A DNA stretch of 64,000 bases from Maniola hyperantus (taxonomy: Eukaryota; Arthropoda; Insecta; Lepidoptera; Nymphalidae). Numbering within the stretch: position 1 is the first letter of the stretch; each line of letters begins with the position of its first letter. Shown one piece after another: positions 1-10,461 of this stretch. The position numbers and the translations under genes are program-made. The stretch is taken from assembly GCF_902806685.2 (NCBI RefSeq), contig NC_048563.1, forward strand, positions 2,108,001-2,172,000. The letters are read 5' to 3'. The notes below the pieces were generated by a model. That model did no database searches and had not been told where the DNA came from. It saw only the letters and a program-made list of their open reading frames with translations.

Positions 1-435
1 TACATTAACCATAGTTAATCCGCAGTATAATCCAATCAAACTCATATTTAATCTAGGTTAACCTGCGTCAAGCTGGGTTAAACAAAGTAATATCAAGTTA
101 AATCTAGTAAATATCTAGTAGAACTTGATGTTTAAGCTAGATTAACTTCATTACACAGAGTTTAACCTAGGTTAACCTGGCTTTAAAATAAAAATAATTT
201 ATTTTAACCTAAGTTAATCAAAGTTACCCTTAACTCACCACTGTATTCTACATACTGCTTGTAGTCTGTGAATAATCTAGGTAAAGTCATGATAGTTAAT
301 ATTATAGTTAACGTCCGTTAACCTAAGTTAATCCCGGCTAACCGAACTCGCAGTAAGATATGAAGCTATATTAACCTATATTTAATTAGTTTAATCATGA
401 TTAACCGTATTTAACCTAAGTTAACTTAAACTTAC
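1..435. repeat. TTAACC-rich degenerate repeat in an RGS7 intron
   Basis: This intron segment contains roughly twenty variants of ttaacc/ggttaa, several arranged as aacctaggttaacct or aacctaagttaa. There is no fixed period, so it looks like an old, decayed tandem array. Embedded at about 238-290 is a degenerate copy of the 5' part of RGS7 exon 10 (see separate entry). Confidence 0.5.
238..290 (-). pseudogene. Decayed partial copy of RGS7 exon 10 start
   Basis: On the plus strand this stretch reads attctacatactgcttgta and continues with tctgtgaataatctagg. It lines up with the true exon-10 boundary at 515-552 (actctgcatactgctcgcag, then tatgatataaacctg). Substitutions spoil the acceptor and the frame. 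Fainter matches occur near 25 and 350. It is interpreted as a remnant of local duplication. Confidence 0.5.
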
Positions 436-3400
436 CACTGTTTTTCTTGATCCCATAGCTCGGTAGTATCACTAATCCAAGGATTCGGCCATTCCGGTGG
501 CGTCAGGAAGGCATCGTACTCTGCATACTGCTCGCAGTATGATATAAACCTGAAAAATGTGATAAAAGTACGTATTTATGATGCTATAGGTTGATGATGA
601 TGATGCTATATCATCATATCGTTGACAGAACATGAATTTTACATTTAAAGACTCGCTTTTAGTGCACGCTACAAAGAACATCGGCATGTGATTACCTGAA
701 TGTTTTAGGAAGCGTCTAGAAATGTGACCTATGCAAAACTTAGTAATTTAATTAGTTAGTTTTTTATACAAAATAAGTTTGTAAGACTTTATCGTAGATT
801 AAATTATTAAATTAATAAATTATTATTTGATTAAATTCATATCCGGTGTTGGTTATAATGACAAAACATTACCAGAGTTGCCACTCTAGAAAAAGTTACC
901 TTTAAAATAGGTATTTCGTTATTTTTAAGTAATAAATAAACAATAGGCCCGCGACTGGCAGATGTCACGCGGTTTGACAGCACTAAATTGGGTATTGTAT
1001 TTGCAATTCGACTCCAATTTTTTTGTTACTTTATTATAAACTAGGATAAAAATAATGACGTAAACTGAAAAAACTAATTAAATCAATCAAATAACAAAAA
1101 AGTTATAAACATTTAAATATTTCTGATTGGACAGAGATACTTATGTCATAGTAGCTTCGTGCGGTTTCATACAAATTTTCGTTTTGCGAGAAAGGGATAG
1201 AAGACCCTCCCACTGCAAAATTAAAATGCCTGTAACTTTGTAAATCTTTGTTGGATTTTAATATTTTTTTCAGCGTACGTCATTATTTTTATCCTAGTTT
1301 ATGATAAAGTAATAATATTTATCAAATTCAAAAGTAGGAAAATACCCAATTAAATTTAAAAGTTGAAACTGTCCAGCTGTGCGTTTTTCTTTTTCATATT
1401 ACATTAGCAAGAAGAGGATGCGAACACACTAGAATTTAGGTGTGCTCAGAATCGGTACCATTAATTATAATCGAAAAAGTTATAGCCGACGCATTTTAAA
1501 CTGAGTCGTCGAGTTATCTATCTGTTTCGCTCGCACTTACAGGTCGTAGGTAAGTGCGAGCGAAACAGACAGATAACTCGACGACTCAGTTTAAAATGCG
1601 TCGACTGTAACACTAGTAAAAGTTTATTAAAAAATAACTTACATCTCGGCAACTTTACTGACTCGCACGTTCCTTCGTTCCAGGCGCGCCTTCAGCACGG
1701 ACAGCTGTCTCTTCGCCGCCTCTATTTGTTGCTCTATGGTCTTCTCTTTGGTGTCTATGGTATCTGCCAACTCTTGGGAGGTCTCGCCTAAAGTATAAAA
1801 AAGGAAAGGTTTTACACTACATCTATTTAATGCATGGTATTTTAAAATACCTCTATAACGATGGTAAATAGTACATTGTGATACGAGGGCGGTAAGTAGG
1901 TTATTACAAACTAGCTGACATTTGTAGGCCCATTGTAAGTAAACTTTACCACTTTATAATATTAGTATAGATATAAGCTGTGGTAGCCTAGTGGTTAGGA
2001 CGTCCGCCTTCCAATCGGAGGTCGGGGGTTCGATCCCGGGCGCGCACCACTAACTTTTCGGAGTTATGTGCGTTTTTAAGTAGGTAATTAAAATATCACT
2101 GCTTTAACGGTGAAGGAAAACATCGTGAGGAAACCTGCATGCCTGAGAGTTCTCCATAATGTTCTCAAAGGTGTGTGAAGTCTGCCAATCAAAATGAAAC
2201 TTGGCCAGCGTGGTAGACTATGGCCAAAACCCTTCTCACTCTGAGAGGAGACCTGTGCTCTGTAGTGAGCCGGTGATGGGTTGATCATGATGATAGATAT
2301 AAGTCCGGCAGTTTGCTATTGCGCTGGAACCATGTCTAATTAACATCGAAATGACGTCATTTTGACGTCTTCAAGTAAACATATACCATCAGCTCGAAAC
2401 TTCAGTCTAGTGCTGACGTCACTAAAACGGCCACGCGCATTAGCAATTTGCGGGACTTTTAACACAAGATAAGGCAAGAGGTACTATAGTACGCGACAGG
2501 TCGAGATGGCCATCGGGGAGGGAACGCCCCGCACAACCGCACAGCCCACGCGCTAACTCGGTGCGGGCGAGCACGGGTGACGTGCAGGTATGGTGGTGCG
2601 CGAGGTGTGGGTAAATGAAATCCCGTATTCTTCTTCTAACCACCGATCTGTATTTCTTGCGAATTTGTATATACACACAAAGATATTCTACTATTTACAA
2701 CGTAACTATATATACAACAAACTTGAAGAATAGCAAAAGGCCCGCGGTTCGATAAAAACAAAATTAAATTATTATAACGCGTGTCTGGCGTGCGGCCACT
2801 GAACATGCGTGGGCACGGTGTCGCAGTGGCGCAGTGGCGCGTTGGAACAGACTGGCGGGTTGCAATTTATTAGGTCGGCATCGATATTCGATGCGCGGGC
2901 GCAGGCGGGTGCAGGCGGGACGTCACACGAACCGGTTTATGTAGTTAATTTCCTACAGAGCGGCGGCGGCGCGCATACTAGCTCTGCACGCGACCTGCGG
3001 TCTATATATGAAAGGTGTGTTTGTTTGTAGTTTGTGTATGTGAATTTTAGTATGTATGTATGATAGTATGTTTGCTTGAAAGTGTGTGAAAGATCCCCAT
3101 ACAGGTGTACGGGGCAACCTATCGTTCCCATACCCTTCAGTGAGTATAAAACCTGGTTGCATGAACTAACACTAAAAGAACATTCGAAACTATGGGCTAA
3201 CACAACAGACTGCAGGCAAGCAAAAGAGGCTTTCCCCAACATAGACAAACGACAAACTAACAAACTACTCCGCCTGGACAGAGGTAAACTTAGGAAGGTG
3301 GTGGGACTCATAACAGGGCACAGCCCACTAAACAAACACCTTTTCGTTATAGGTGTCACCGACAGTCCTTTGTGCAGGGCTTGCATGGAGGTCGATGAAA

Positions 3401-6400
3401 CACCGACGCACGTGGTCCTAGACTGCACGGGCGTAGCAGAACAACGCGAACGCCATTTAGGTTCCCCGACCTCACTCCATGAAGCCCTCGGCAACCTGGG
3501 CGGTCTGTTTGGCTTCTGGAGCGAGCTTGGATGGCTGGAGTGAAGACTTCGGCGGGGAGGGGCGATGCACGCACAACAGACGGAAACGTTTAAGTGCGGA
3601 AACCAGCCCAGAATGAAGAAGAAGAAGAAGAAGGTGTACGGGGCCTCCCCCGCCTCATACCCCCGATTGGCATCTCAACCTGTCGCGTACTATAACTACT
3701 AACCATTCTCCTTTATGCCACTGTCTTTGGCGCTTCCTTCTGTGTTCTTCTGGATTGCCTCTTCACTCTCCTGCGCGTTGGTTATAGTGACTATTGGATT
3801 ACTCTGAAAGTTGAGAAAACTATAGGTATAATGCGTACAAAACTTCTACCTGTGGAGAACCTATTATTAGCTTCTAGTTTTTTGAATACAAGGAATAAAA
3901 TATTATACAATTTATAATTATGTAGTAATAATAATAGTACTCTTAAGATAATTTAATTAGAGTTGACTTGATGTGATTATATTATATTGACTATTTTTTA
4001 TTTTATTATTTCTTGGTTAATATATTACAGGTAGATAATTATTATGTGACATGTGATATTATATTATATTATGGTGATATGTGACTGTTGAACATTATAA
4101 TTCTAAAAAAAAAAAAGTTAAAAAAATAGCTTATTAATAATAGATAATAAGAAAATAAATTTTGCATGCCCACTGTATGGCGGATTGTAGCTGTAAATAA
4201 ACCACTGTAACACCATCATTGTACCTGCAATCGTGCAAATAAATGATTTGATTTGATTTGATTTGATTTGATTAGTTATTTAATTTTTAAGATTATAATA
4301 GGTTAATTTAAGCTGTTGGTTTTCCAAATAAAATAAAATAAAATAAAATGAGTTTTCACGCGCCATTTTTACATTGTGTGTCAACTGTCACGTCCAAGTA
4401 TAATTTTAGTAGTACTTAAAAATTCTTTGAATCGTAGTCATTATTTTCTTCTTCTTCTTCTTTTCTTGTCTGTGGCTCTATGTACTGCGGTTTTGTTGTC
4501 CGCAATAATTCCGCCAATGTCAATTCAGTGGAGAAAACTTCGTTGTAATTTGGTTCTTGAATTCCTTTCATGAGAGACTTTTCTTTCTAACCTTTGTTAG
4601 ACCTAGACATCACAAGGACAACACAAGTTGTTAGTTTATACATTGGACAATTAGTATGATTTTAGTTTAACATTCATTATTTTAAAGATGAACCGTATTT
4701 TTGACATGACAGTTGACACACAGAGTTAAATGGCACGTGAGAACTCATTTTGTACGAACTATATTGTAGTTAGTGTATGTCGTAATAAATAAGGCCGGAT
4801 AAATCAATTAGAGTTCTTTTTACTTGGTTTAAGAACCTGTGCAGTGGGTGATTTTTTATCTATTTGGCGAGGTATGGCGTGAATCTCTATGCCGCCGCAC
4901 GATAGGTTCATCAATCAAGGTTCGTACCTCTTCATAGACGTCCAGAGCTCTTTTACATGGCACCAATTGCACCCGGTGCTGAAACTAACACTACCTAAGT
5001 AGTCGGGTGACCACTTACCTTCAAGTTGTGCTGCAGTATCAACTCCTGGCATTGCCGCAGCCTCTTCGCCTTCAAAGCATTTATTTTGGACTGCTTCTTG
5101 GGATCCACTTCTGTGGTGTTGACACACCCGGGCATCGGTCTGTGGACATCCCAAAATGCTCTTTCTTGACTATCTAGAACTTTCCTTTCTAGCTTATCTC
5201 GTTTTTTGTCCACCTAAAACATAAATAGACACATAGATTGCTACACAAAATGTCTGCATTGAAAGTAGGTGTTATTTATGCCGAAATTTGGTACAGAGAC
5301 AGCTTCCATTCTGGAGATGTACATAGATAAGAATAGAATAGAATATATTTTTATTCAAGTAAACTTTTACAAGTGCTTTTGAATCGTCGACTAGTTTAAT
5401 TTACCACTGGTTCGTTACACATACATAGGCTACTTTTATCCCGGAAAATCAAAGAGTTCTCACAGTATATTTAAATATTTAAACGTGCGCATCGGCTCTG
5501 GCATTAAAATTTTGTGGCTTGACTATCATTCGCTACTTTGCGCACTTGCGACATAAATTACTATTACATACCTTGCTTTGTGCCTCAGCCTGCATAAATA
5601 TAAACTCCCATTTCCGGCTGAACATCTTCTGTAGCCGAGAGCTAGTGATTCCACTTCATAGTCTACTATAATTTGCTACTTTACACACTTGCAACATAAA
5701 TTACTATTACATACCTTGCTTTGCGCCTCAGCCTGCATAAATATAAACTCCCATTTCCGGCTGAACATCTTCTGCAGTCGGGCTAGAGATTCAGCTTCGT
5801 AGTCGGCTAGTTCTAGCCGAGCTTTGTTCTGCATAGTCCGTTTGCAGAGATACACAGCTGGAAATTTAAAAAGTCATTAAATCAAACCTATATAAACAAA
5901 GAAAACCTATAATCACAAAAAAGTTGACTTTTAAAAAACTTACCGTAATCTGTATTTTCTGGTTCCCATTGGTTAGATGGCCAAAAGTATGGTGTTTGAA
6001 ATCTATAACAAAAATGAATTCTTAAAGTAGCACATATCTACAGCATGAGCGAAACGAGCGCAAATTTTTTCCTGTTATAAACAATGTTAAGTAAGCAGAT
6101 TTTTGGCTTATATTCCAGTAAAGAGGAGGAGTAAGCTGTGATAGCGTACTGGTTAGGACGTGCATCTGATAATCGGAGGTCGGGGATTCGATCCCGGGAA
6201 TGCATCTCTGGCTTTTCGTAGTCTGCATGCCTGTCAAGTCTGCCAATCTGCACAGGGCCAAACCCTTCTCACTCTGAGAGGAAAGAACCATGCTCTAAAG
6301 AGGCTAACAAAATATGCACCCAAGTTTCTTGACTTAGGAAGGTAGGTCATTAATATAAATGTGAAATAGAAAAGGACCTAACATGCAACCCCGCACAACC

Positions 6401-8595
6401 CTTATTCAATTGACCTAGAAGACCTTATACCTATTCTAACATTTAAGTAGGATCCATTAATTGATAGTCTTGGCATAACTTGATGAATTCATAAAGTTAT
6501 TAATGAATGAATGAATGAAGAACCTGTAATAAGTGTTGTCATTCTTAACAGTAAGACAGTGGTCATCTATAGGGAAGAGGTATCCGTGTGCAGCTAAATG
6601 GTGGCCAATGTGCAGAGCCTCCCAGGTATCTTCCAGGTTTAGGTGGCGGTTCAGCCACGCCACCAGGTCTGTACCTGTGAACACCTAGAAACGGACCAAA
6701 TAGATGTAAAAAAATATATAAGTTTTATAGTGTTTTACCAACACTTCTAAATAATTTCAAAATAATCTCTATATATAAAACTAGAGGATGCCCGCGATTT
6801 TATCCGCGTGGATTTAGGTTTTTAAAAATCCCGTGGGAACTCTTTGATTTTCCGGGATAAAAAGTAGCCTATGTCCTTCCCCGGGATGCAAGCTATCGCT
6901 GTACCAAGTCTCGTCAAAATCGGTTGAACGGATGGGCTGTGAAAGGCTAGCAGACAGACAGACAGACAGACACACTTTCGCATTTATAATATTAGTATGG
7001 ATGAATCGCTGAATGTGTTGCTGATCGCGAATCTCGAGAACAGCTGAGCCGATTTCGCTTATTCTTTTTTCATAATAGTCCTTGAAGTACGAGGATGGTT
7101 CTTACGGAGAGAAAAATTAAAAAAAACCCTGAAAAAGAATCGACTGTTAGGCGGTACGAAGTTCGCCAAGGCAGCTAGTTTTAAATACATATTTGATATG
7201 TATTTAAAACTAGTTGCTGACCGGCAGGAATCGAACCTGCGTCTCCTGGGATCACGCCCGATGCTCTGACCACTAAGCTACGGCTCTCTTGCTGCCAGTG
7301 ACGAAATTTGTGATGTGTATGTTCACTCAGTACTGAAACGACTTTTTATTCCATCTAGTAGCTTCGATAACTGCAAAAGTGTCGCTACTAGATGGCCTAA
7401 ACAGTCACTTCAGTACTGAGTGAACATTAAGTTAAAGTTGTAAACTCACGGAGGGTATCTTGGTCATGAAGCTCTTGACTGTCCTCACTGGTACGCCAGT
7501 GCTTTCATCCTGCATCTTGTCTATTATGGCCTCCATCTAGAAGAGGAGATAATACTGTGTACACTCATCATCATCGTCATTATCATCAACCAATAGACGT
7601 CCATTGCTGGACATAGGTCTATTGTGACTTCCACACACTACGGTCTTGCGCCACCGCCATCCAGTGGCTCCCTGCAACTCGTCTGATGTCGTCCGTCCAC
7701 CTAGTGGGGGGTCTTCCAACGCCGCGTCTTCCGGTGCGAGGTCGCTATTCCATTCCTTGGGACCCCAACATCTATTGGTTGTACGAACAATGTGCCCTGC
7801 CCATTGCCACTTCAGCTTCGCAACCCGTTGAGCTATGTCGGTTACCCTAGTTCTCCTACGGATTTCCTCATTTCTGATTTGATCACGTAGAGAAACTCCA
7901 TATGTGTGCACTTTATATAGCGAAATTGAAGAGACCGGGTAGTTTATAGTGCGTTATAAAGAGTTTTTGTAAAAGAAAATAGTATACTTTTTGGATAACT
8001 GGTTAGCAATAAAACAATAGTAGGAAGTACAAGTAGGTGCTAGGCAATTCCAACGTAATCTTTTCTTTTATAAATAAAGATAGATAATTATTAATTACCT
8101 TTTTATAGACAAGATAGTTGGGAGACTCCTCTGGTGATGGTATAGTTGACATCAAAGCTTGGACACTGGGTGGGAGACTGGCTACCATATCTTTTTTATC
8201 TTTTTCTTTATCTTTTTCTTTGTCATCTTTTACACATTTTGTGTTCTCCCTGGAATGACAAAAAAGGAAAAAATAGTATGGTCAATCAAAACTGTTTACT
8301 ATTACAGTATGCAGCAAATGTACATCAACCTTTAGAATGAGATTTCGGCTTTGTAGTGTTGTCTCAGCGAGTTCTGCTACAGTCATGTGAGGAGATTAGA
8401 GCGAACTTTAAAAAAATCTATCCATACTAATATTATAAATGCGAAAGTGTGTCTGTCTGTCTGTCACGCGGATGAAGTCGCGGGCATCATCTAGTATTAA
8501 ATATTTAAAGGTTGAAAACAAATATTTATTTACCTTGATGGACCTTGCTGACACGCTTTCTGCGCAGCCTTCTCAGATGAGTTCATCGTAACCAT
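436..8595 (-). CDS. RGS7: RGS7/R7-family regulator of G-protein signalling, 5' ten coding exons (3' end outside window)
   Basis: R7 RGS proteins speed GTP hydrolysis on Gi/o alpha subunits and work as obligate partners of G-beta-5 at the membrane. Coding exons in transcript order are 8534-8595, 8099-8249, 7450-7536, 6524-6684, 5944-6002, 5715-5857, 5019-5213, 3704-3803, 1643-1787 and 436-549. Every junction is GT-AG and the phases agree, giving 405 codons plus two bases. The protein starts MVTMNSSEK, with a good context (aaaATGG). The DEP domain spans about residues 72-150 (VFTGTDLVAWL, AAHGYLFPIDDH), followed by YFWPSNQWEPENTDY and the DHEX helices (RKWEFIFMQAEAQ, RAFWDVHRPMPGCVNTTEV). The GGL (G-gamma-like) region lies around 320-375, ending FISYCEQYAEYDAFL. 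The RGS box is not in the window and should lie to the left. Family assignment rests on several long blocks matching vertebrate RGS6/RGS7. An R7-type orthologue is near certain; the exact paralogue name is inferred. Confidence 0.95.
984..1353. mobile_element. MITE with AATTGGGTATT terminal inverted repeats, copy 1
   Basis: Terminal aattgggtatt at 986-996 is mirrored by aatacccaatt at 1341-1351. Inside these, taaactaggataaaaataat is mirrored near 1280-1305. A second copy with the same interior is at 51620-52008. No coding capacity. It lies in the RGS7 intron between exons 9 and 10. Confidence 0.75.
1487..1603. repeat. Long near-perfect hairpin (54-nt arms, 9-nt loop)
   Basis: The left arm (1487-1540) and right arm (1550-1603) are reverse complements with one mismatch, around a 9-nt loop. 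The arms begin cgacgcattttaaactgag and end tcgctcgcacttac. The hairpin sits 40 bp downstream of RGS7 exon 9 in transcript sense, so it would be transcribed in the pre-mRNA. Most likely a foldback MITE. Confidence 0.85.
1977..2296 (+). mobile_element. tRNA-headed lepidopteran SINE (family A), full copy
   Basis: The head has a tRNA-like A box (tagcctagtggttagg) and B box (ggttcgatcccgg). The body reads through gtgaaggaaaacatcgtgag and gagagttctccataatg, and the element ends in gatgggttgatcatgatgat. The same family recurs at 6131, 12345, 15090/24084, 35875, 48846, 55083, 57480, 61101 and 62833. Confidence 0.85.
2302..2457. mobile_element. MITE with AGTCCCGCAAATTGC-type ends, copy 1
   Basis: Ends agtccggcagtttgc and gcaatttgcgggact are inverted repeats. 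The interior carries paired tgacgtca motifs and catggttccagc (here in reverse). Other copies: 14233-14370, 37903-38049 and 62413-62571. Confidence 0.75.
2484..2600. mobile_element. Left part of a GC-rich foldback element, interrupted
   Basis: Starts tagtacgcgacaggtcgaga and continues with cgccccgcac and ggtgcgggcgagcacgggtg. The matching right end (tacggggc, then gattggcatctcaacctgtc and gcgtacta) is at 3632-3697. The middle has been displaced by unidentified sequence (about 2600-3102) and a LINE fragment (3116-3631). Confidence 0.6.
3116..3631 (+). mobile_element. 5'-truncated non-LTR retrotransposon with 13-bp target duplication
   Basis: A reading frame runs to a stop at 3543 and resembles the extreme C-terminus of LINE polyproteins with a Cys-rich end (VVGLITGHSPLNKHL, SPLCRACMEVDETPTHVVL, LDCTG). 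It is followed by a short 3' UTR and a (gaa)n tail. The 13-bp direct repeat aggtgtacggggc flanks it at 3103-3115 and 3632-3644. The host sequence is the GC-rich foldback element. A 60-bp insertion of the same 3' end, also with a 13-bp duplication, lies in a REXO4 intron (36994-37053). Confidence 0.85.
3704..3803 (-). CDS. RGS7: RGS7 exon 8, linker exon
   Basis: This 100-bp exon is hidden from simple ORF searches because it is so short. It was found by phase: exon 7 (5019-5213) ends in phase 0 and exon 9 (1643-1787) must begin in phase 1, so an exon of length 1 modulo 3 is required. The segment has a ctttcag acceptor and an AATG/gttagt donor, and reads SNPIVTITNAQ...KDSGIKEN plus one base, which completes the Gly codon of exon 9. 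It sits between DHEX and GGL, where vertebrate R7 proteins carry a variable serine-rich linker. The donor (gttagt) is weaker than its neighbours, so the exon might be alternatively used, but skipping it would break the frame. Confidence 0.85.
4165..4275 (+). mobile_element. Retroposon 3' end with (GATTT)n tail
   Basis: Short unique sequence (gtatggcggattgtagc, cctgcaatcgtgcaaataaa) runs into repeated gattt units. This is the usual form of a 5'-truncated retroposon tail. No coding sequence. Confidence 0.55.
4349..4752. mobile_element. MITE with CACGCGCCATTTT ends, interrupted by another repeat
   Basis: The left end (gagttttcacgcgccatttt, then gtcaactgtca) is mirrored by tgacagttgaca and aatggcacgtgagaactc at 4707-4752. 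The interior from about 4440 to 4680 is a different repeat, whose reverse-complement copy is at about 32010-32225. Related short MITEs are at 28228, 29465 and 51100. Confidence 0.65.
5325..5412 (-). mobile_element. LINE 3' UTR fragment with (AGAAT)n tail
   Basis: Reading minus, ccagtggtaaattaaac leads into a run of attct units. This is the same 3' end as the fragments at 24590-25095 (minus) and 53945-54390 (plus). It lies in the RGS7 intron between exons 6 and 7. Confidence 0.6.
5566..5660 (-). pseudogene. Partial tandem copy of RGS7 exon 6
   Basis: Sequence from ctattacataccttgctttg onward repeats the donor side of exon 6 (5710 onward) at a spacing of 143 bp. It includes the intact donor (caag/gtatgt) and the codons for RKWEFIFMQAEAQSK. 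Similarity fades after about 95 bp and there is no acceptor, so this copy should not splice as an exon. About 55 bp of downstream intron (5519-5570) is also duplicated (compare 5660-5713). Confidence 0.85.
6131..6300 (+). mobile_element. Degenerate family-A SINE
   Basis: The tRNA-like head (gtgatagcgtactggttagg, ggggattcgatcccggg) is followed by a shortened body ending in ctcactctgagaggaaagaa. It lies in the RGS7 intron between exons 4 and 5. Confidence 0.65.
6781..7010. repeat. Abundant lepidopteran interspersed repeat (GATGCCCGCGA family)
   Basis: Typical blocks are gatgcccgcgattttatccg, gggaactctttgattttccg, ggataaaaagtagcctatgt and cgcatttataatattagtat. More copies, in either orientation, are near 8420, 11325, 11660, 13640, 27290, 38110, 38310, 40320, 48610, 49625, 52870, 58630, 58890 and 60545. 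No coding capacity seen. Confidence 0.7.
7175..7213. repeat. Perfect 18-bp inverted repeat with 3-nt centre
   Basis: Arms ctagttttaaatacatat and atatgtatttaaaactag flank ttg. It abuts the tRNA-like segment at 7213-7290 and may mark the junction of two insertions. Confidence 0.8.
7213..7290 (-). repeat. tRNA-like SINE head (not a functional tRNA)
   Basis: Reading minus: gagccgtagcttagtggtca (A box), then a loop region, then gcaggttcgattcctgccgg (B box). The two ends do not form an acceptor stem, so I call it a SINE head or tRNA relic. It lies in an RGS7 intron. Confidence 0.55.
7560..7911 (-). mobile_element. LINE 3' end, RTE-like (KWQWAGHIVRT fragment)
   Basis: The minus frame reads VSLRDQIRNEEIRRRTRVTD and AKLKWQWAGHIVRT, a signature of endonuclease-reverse-transcriptase LINE C-termini common in Lepidoptera. 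It ends with a gatgatgatga-type tail. Related fragments: 9955 (short), 26158-26598, 28320-28450, 44280-44700 and 48480-48605. Confidence 0.75.
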
Positions 8596-10159
8596 TTTAA
8601 TTTAAAAATTCACTCCAAGAACACTCAAAATATCCAAAAATTATCTTAACACCATAGTCGATAGTGACAATTTTATAATGAATTCAAGGTTTTAACTGTA
8701 CAGTAACATTGGATTACAGTTTGTTTTAGTGATACTGATTATTTATAGGACCTTAGCACTTATTATAGAAAATCAAAATTATTTACACATTTTTCACTAA
8801 CTTTTCCAGTCACTTTTTTAACACTTTGTAAATCACTAGTGCACTCAAATCGCATATAAATGCTACTTTAGCACAAAGAGGGTATTCAATTATAAAAACA
8901 GTTGATAAACACTACACTTCGATAATAATATGAGAAAAACAAATGAAAAAAAATTAGGGCGATAGATTTTGGACTAGTTACTAAAGAAAATACATTGTAT
9001 CTTTGGTTTGTGGTCACACAGCGCACCGAAAGGAGTTAAATTAGTTAAAATTTGTTATTAACTACATTGTATTCTAAAATTTTATTCATAAAATTGTAAT
9101 AAAACCCAAAAAATAATACATCGAAGAAATGTATCGAAATGTCAAAGTACGACAGCCATTAATATTTTTTTCATGTTGCTCTATTGAAAAGAGATGGCAA
9201 TAATAGTTTCTAGGCAATAGAAAAAGATGGAAGTTGTAATGTTTTAACTCGACTAAATGATATGGCAGCGAAATTGTTAGTGCGCCAATTTCTTAAGTGC
9301 TCCTCTTAATTTCGCCGATGTGCACTCGAAGTTCGATAGCGCATGTGTTAACGACTTTATTGAGCGCTTTCTGCTATTTTTAGATCAAGGAAATTTAGTA
9401 TTAAATTAAAACACTTGAATTTATCACAATTCTTATTTAAAAATCAGTTTTTTTTTCTTATATTAATAAACACATTTGAATATTTTTTTTAAACTAAAAT
9501 ATGACTGTAGAGACAGTAGTTCCAGTGTATGAAAAGAGATGGCAGCACTACAAACAAATTAATCATGATTTCAGTTCAATAAATTATTATCATAAAATGA
9601 ATATAAAAACGTTCACTTTTAGCCTTGACATTCTCAAACTATTGCTAGGTATTATTAGCCCAAATATAGTGTTATTTACGTTGAATCTACTTCTTACACG
9701 GTCTATTTCCTTTTCGTAATACCTACCTACACCTACAGTACTATTAGTAACTGTACAAATTTTTGAAGTTATTTACTTACTAGGTAGATAGGTATGACCG
9801 TATGGTAGGTTTATAATTCATATCACGTTTTGGGTTCTTCCGGGTCTACCGGACAAAGTAAAGTGTATTATTTACGTAATTAGTTGTTATCTAAGTAGTT
9901 AGTTACCTATAATATTAGTGGAAGTTCCCTACAAGTAACAAGAGAAGATACCTATGTCTAGCGGTGGACGTCTATCGGTTGATGATGATGATGATAAAGA
10001 AATTGTGTGATTGTCAATCAAAATAGGTTACAAGCCTTAAAAATTCGATATAATATTAATAATAGACCAAAACCACCATATTGTTTTGATTTTTAAACAA
10101 AGAAAAGTGAATGCAACGAAAATATCGATTCCGTGTTTATGATCTAAGGTCATTTACTT
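8596..10159. other. 5' flank of RGS7, AT-rich, no gene seen
   Basis: This stretch should hold the 5' UTR and promoter of the minus-strand RGS7 gene if 8534-8595 is the first exon. I see no convincing conserved ORF. Two short repeats occur: a LINE tail at about 9955-9995 and a tgaaaagagatggca phrase repeated near 9186 and 9532. Confidence 0.4.
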
Positions 10160-10441
10160 TCAAACCGCGCTCCCGAGGCCGGCCTTTTCCTTGTCAATGC
10201 ACTTGTCATAGAGTAGGACTGCGTTAACGCAGATGGGACAGCTTGAGGTGCCAGCGTGGTAACCTCCCAGTGTGTCTGGGTGATGCTGGTCCCTTTTGGA
10301 TACGTCCAAGGGGAAGAGATTCCGGCCGTTGCACCCCGGTAACATGGCTAATAATCTCTCTTCGGGGATATTGTTGGCTATGGCTAAAGACCTGGCAGGG
10401 GGGAGGCTTCTCCACGTGTCCCTCTGACTAGCAGAGGGCAC
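10160..10441 (-). CDS. Unidentified 93-codon ORF with a CPxC motif
   Basis: I do not recognise this protein. The frame is open from an ATG at 10441 to a TGA at 10160 and is richer in GC than its surroundings. It reads NNIPEERLLAMLPGCNG, then FPLDVSKRDQHHPDTLGGYH, then TSSCPICVNAVLLYDKCIDK, which looks protein-like rather than random. No clear splice sites or repeat copies were found in the window. It directly abuts a foldback MITE at 10462. It may be a fragment of a mobile-element protein or an exon of an unassembled gene. Confidence 0.3.
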   Translation of the reverse strand: MPSASQRDTWRSLPPARSLAIANNIPEERLLAMLPGCNGRNLFPLDVSKRDQHHPDTLGGYHAGTSSCPICVNAVLLYDKCIDKEKAGLGSAV

Positions 10442-10461
10442 AGTGGACGAGGCGAAGAATG

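Noticed and set aside
1..435. Telomere-like repeat
   Set aside because: The motif is ttaacc/ggttaa without fixed period and is not the insect TTAGG telomere unit. It lies in an intron.
2937..3494. 185-codon minus ORF
   Set aside because: Shadow of the plus-strand LINE fragment at 3116-3631 and its flank.
7213..7290. Possible minus-strand tRNA gene
   Set aside because: Promoter boxes are recognisable but no acceptor-stem pairing. It abuts other repeats.
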